Shown here piece by piece: positions 60,847 to 64,000 of a stretch of DNA of 64,000 nucleotides; position 1 is the stretch's first letter, and each line of letters begins with the position of its first letter. Below the pieces are notes generated by a model. The model was not told where the DNA came from, searched no databases, and saw only the letters and a list, made by a program, of their open reading frames with translations. The position numbers and the translations under genes were made by a program. This stretch comes from Lineus longissimus (Eukaryota > Nemertea > Pilidiophora > Heteronemertea > Lineidae), in assembly GCF_910592395.1 (NCBI RefSeq), contig NC_088314.1, positions 2,790,001 through 2,854,000 of the forward strand, written 5' to 3'.

Positions 60847-60898
60847 ACAATAACAATAACAATAATGACAATATCATTATCATTATTGTTATTATTAC
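60847..60898 (+). repeat. (AAC/AAT)n microsatellite with internal symmetry
   Basis: AATAACAATAACAATAAC is followed by a reversed half, TTATTGTTATTATTAC, so the tract can fold on itself. Confidence 0.85.
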
Positions 60899-63747
60899 AA
60901 CATGTATGTGCGCATTCAGATTCTCTTAGTAATAACTTCCTCATCCGGATACTGACAAGTCCTTTCAGAAAATCTATTATCATTGAAAACCATATTATAC
61001 AGTATGTGTAATTTGTAATGATAATAAATCAAGTCAGCTTTCGTACTATAACATTAACATTTGCATACTGGCAAACCTTCAAGCTGAACTGTTTCAAATA
61101 AATCACTGTTCGACACAGATAATTAATGTCTCAGATTTGCCCTAGTATTCCGGCCATTTAACACAAAAGAAATGATTTTAGAGACCACTCCCTAGTTCTT
61201 CCAGTTTTTCAAGTTTTTTATTTCACAAATGTGCCCATTTATCATTGTGTAACCGTGTTTTAAGAAAATACTAATGGACATTGCCCAAATTTACAGATTT
61301 TTGATATGGATATTTACAATTAACTTTTTACAATTTCAGAATTTTCATATCAAATAAACATTTAAAATAAACTTTACAACATTTTTTTCTCTCCCAATAA
61401 AACCAATATGAAATTTCTCCTCAATGTCCAAACAGTTGTGAACAAATGAGCTCAATAAATAAATATTCATATTTTTGAGTGTTTACCTCGTTCCCAGTTA
61501 ACTACTGTGCAATATGAACAAGTTCATTGCACTCCAGGTAATTCCTAGGAATGAGGTAATACAGAATCTACTCCGACACAAAACCTTTCATACTTTGACC
61601 TCACACAAACTAAACACGACTCTTCTCCAAAGCATAACATGTAACCAATCACTCCTCAATAGAAATAATTGAATATTGAAAATGTTAACAGTTGACTGGC
61701 CTAACTTTATTTTGTCATGGAAAACTTGAAAGTACAAATACACCTTTTCTTGGCCTTTTTTAAAATTTTCAAAAAAACTTTGACACCATCTCAATTGATT
61801 AGAGAATATTCATTCACGGACTTCATTATGGTCATACCAGGAGCAATTACTACGAACACCGAAGTTACAAATTTGCAACACCGGTGACTTGTTGACAGAG
61901 CCTAACATCAGAAACACCTATTTACGTGTCCTTGCTTTTTGCTTTCTCATATCTGCAATTATGTATGCAAGAACTTCCTCATTCTTCAAGATACATGTTA
62001 AGCAGCATTCCTTATTGATCCCTGTAAAGTTTTGTCAAGGCCATCGAAGTGACGCCATTGACCCTTGTGAAACCAGTAGTGAAGTGTGACCAAAGGCCAA
62101 AGTAATGGTTTGGGGAAAAAACGTCACACTGAATATGAAAATAAGAAGCAAATGCACCACAAGTCATGACACTAAATGAAACACCTCATGTTTAAATGTG
62201 AACTCAAAGAAATAAAATCTCCAAAACACAGAAAATCTTGTGACAGTCACTTAACTTCTTTAGCCAGATAAAAACTTTGACAAATTCAACAACATCACAG
62301 TGTTTACAAGACAAGTGACGACCTACGTTTATATCACTGTCCAATGAAATTTGAGTAAAAGAAACATTCGATTATCGACCATCAAAACCACAGCCAGTAC
62401 GTCACTAGCAACATCGAAATCACGACTAAGAAAATCTATATTCCATCAACACGTAAAAAAGTATAAAAGGCATATTAATCTTATGTACATTAACATCTAA
62501 AATCGAGATATTCTAATTCCTCCTGTTATGGTCGAATCAATTACACAATTTCATTATGCACGTAACATTTTATATAGAGCTGTGAACCATTCCGTTGAAA
62601 TCCATCAAAAATTACATCACTTTAATTACCATATCAACAATTAATAAACTATTGAATCAAACAGCTATTTCACTTCACAAGTTATTGTACTTCAAAAAAA
62701 ATATTGTAAGTCATCATTAGTGGTGCATTCACCAATACAATTATATCCTTAGTGAAAACTAGACGAGGGAAAAATATGAGGGAAAATGTGTGAAACTTTT
62801 CCAGCCCACAAAAAATTTTTGCCCACATTTGTTTTTAAATTGTCTTTATGATTGTACTATTGTTTATAACAAACACCACAGAATGCTGCTTAACATGTAC
62901 CAAAGTGATCTTTTGACAACACGGGAGTCCATGTTTACATAAGATTCACGCTGTCGTGAATCCAAGGTAGCCCACTCTTTGGAAATGACTAGGTAGTTCG
63001 TATTCAAAGTGGACAAGATGTTGGTTGGCGAAAGGAAACGGAACATGAAAAAAATTAGATATTTCCTTTTTCGAATTTTCCCGTGTACACAGAATGTCTG
63101 GCAGATAACTTGTAAGAATGATTAGTCCTGCAGTTAGCGGAGGTTGAGTTCATATCCGCAGTAATCCATGTATTTTGCATGTGTAGGCTATTAGGAGTTG
63201 AGATTCTGGAACCAATGTACTATATTTCCTTGAACATTTCAGAAGCCGTTCTTCATATCACAAATTCTCGTATTACAATTCAGAACGGTTGAAGAGTTCA
63301 AGAGCTTCTCATTTGAAAACCAAACATATTTCTAGCCAGACAAAACTCAGGTGAACATTTCTCAACATTGAAGATCTTTGAATTTTTTTATATCAAATTC
63401 ACATTTTCAATTTCAAGAGAAAGTGTATACCATCACTTCCAATGCTCAAGCCAGACGACTAATTCGTAGTTGAAGAAATCGATGATTGTGACGACACATC
63501 CCTGAAAACTTGTGATATGATCTGCTTCCCCCCGAAAGGGAAGATATCCACTAGAGTTATAACAACTCAAGGTCTGCCCTTCCACTGCGAGTAAAAACAT
63601 TTCATGTAAAAATATATAACACACATTATCAACAAACAATCATTATTTTGTGATTCAAATCATCAGTGGTAATTTTTGTAAAAAATCTGATTAGTAATCA
63701 ATTAGTTATTATGATTAGTAAATTAGTAGAGGAAGGAGGAGCATTCG

Positions 63748-64000
63748 CTATAAGGTTGTTACATAAACCATGTCATCGTCGTCATCAGAATAAGTCCGTG
63801 ATTTCGGTAACATGTCGTCCTGTTGTGAATACTTGTTATAGTCTTTCATTTCCTGCATACTGTAGCCACCGAGGTGTTCCATGTACGGCCGGCTACGTGG
63901 ATTGTTCGGGTGTAAGAGTTCATGAGCGCATTTATCCATTTCCTCCTGCGTCATGTCGTTGGCCTCTGCAATCTCACGCTGGAGGTAATTAGCATCGAGA
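63748..64000 (-). CDS. C-terminal end of an unknown protein with a PDZ-ligand-like tail (partial)
   Basis: The last exon of a minus-strand gene, open from the window edge to a TAG at 63748-63750, at least 83 codons. It reads LDANYLQREIAEAND, MTQEEMDKCAHELLHPNN, then a Tyr-rich stretch (YMEHLGGYSM, YNKYSQQDD). It ends in an acidic run (DDDDD) and MVYVTTL. The last three residues TTL fit a class I PDZ ligand (S/T-x-hydrophobic), and the Tyr-rich tail looks like the cytoplasmic end of a membrane receptor or adhesion protein (inference). I do not recognise the family. Composition and the clean stop support real coding sequence. Confidence 0.68.
   Translation of the reverse strand, partial: LDANYLQREIAEANDMTQEEMDKCAHELLHPNNPRSRPYMEHLGGYSMQEMKDYNKYSQQDDMLPKSRTYSDDDDDMVYVTTL

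Larger units (their letters stand above)
55741..63747 (-). other. 8 kb of AT-rich non-coding DNA; candidate long 3' UTR
   Basis: No credible exon on either strand. The minus-strand gene that ends at 63748 has several AATAAA signals along this stretch, with one at 55752-55757 near its far end, where the base composition changes. One long 3' UTR is possible, but an ordinary intergenic region with a nearer 3' end is equally consistent. A dispersed repeat, a TGACCTT cluster, a poly-G run and a microsatellite lie inside. Confidence 0.3.

Overview
This is a eukaryotic (animal) genomic window. Genes are split by GT-AG introns, intergenic DNA is long and AT-rich, and there are microsatellites, fold-back transposon relics and tRNA-derived SINE-like fragments. 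The gene content (a lineage-type rhodopsin GPCR, a Rolling-stone-like membrane protein, a cytosolic sulfotransferase, an ApoD-like lipocalin, a large secreted Cys-rich modular protein and a RING/TRAF-like E3) suggests a marine invertebrate, most likely a spiralian (mollusc, brachiopod, annelid or nemertean). I infer the clade from general gene style only and cannot name a species.

Layout. 0-10 kb, plus strand: a single-exon class A GPCR (1773-2897); a two-exon Rolling-stone-family gene (3239-3325 joined to 4204-5139) whose intron contains a strong ~88-nt hairpin; a two-exon sulfotransferase (8762-9017 joined to 9213-9955) with a possible TATA promoter near 6.8 kb. 10.7-12.2 kb, minus strand: a four-exon secreted lipocalin with a TATA box and poly(A) signal. 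14.7-47.8 kb, minus strand: one 33-kb gene that dominates the window. I reconstructed 21 exons that join into an open frame of 1368 codons: signal peptide, five short 'B-type' Cys modules, one A+B module split over two exons, ten full A+B modules each in one exon, a half A module with a Thr-rich linker, and two C-terminal fibronectin type II domains. Every one of its 20 introns is phase 1. 49-55.5 kb: a two-exon RING/TRAF-like E3 ligase gene on the minus strand, with related tandem repeats on both sides. 55.7-63.7 kb: about 8 kb of AT-rich DNA without credible genes, possibly the 3' UTR of the last gene. 63.7-64 kb: the C-terminal end of a minus-strand protein ending in a PDZ-ligand-like tail; it runs off the window.

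The genes do not form an operon or an obvious pathway. The most unusual system is the modular Cys-rich/FN2 protein. Its exons preserve what looks like an evolutionary series from single half-modules, through a half-module pair still separated by an intron, to fused full modules amplified in tandem. I do not recognise the 8-Cys module as a standard named domain; it is only loosely VWC-like.
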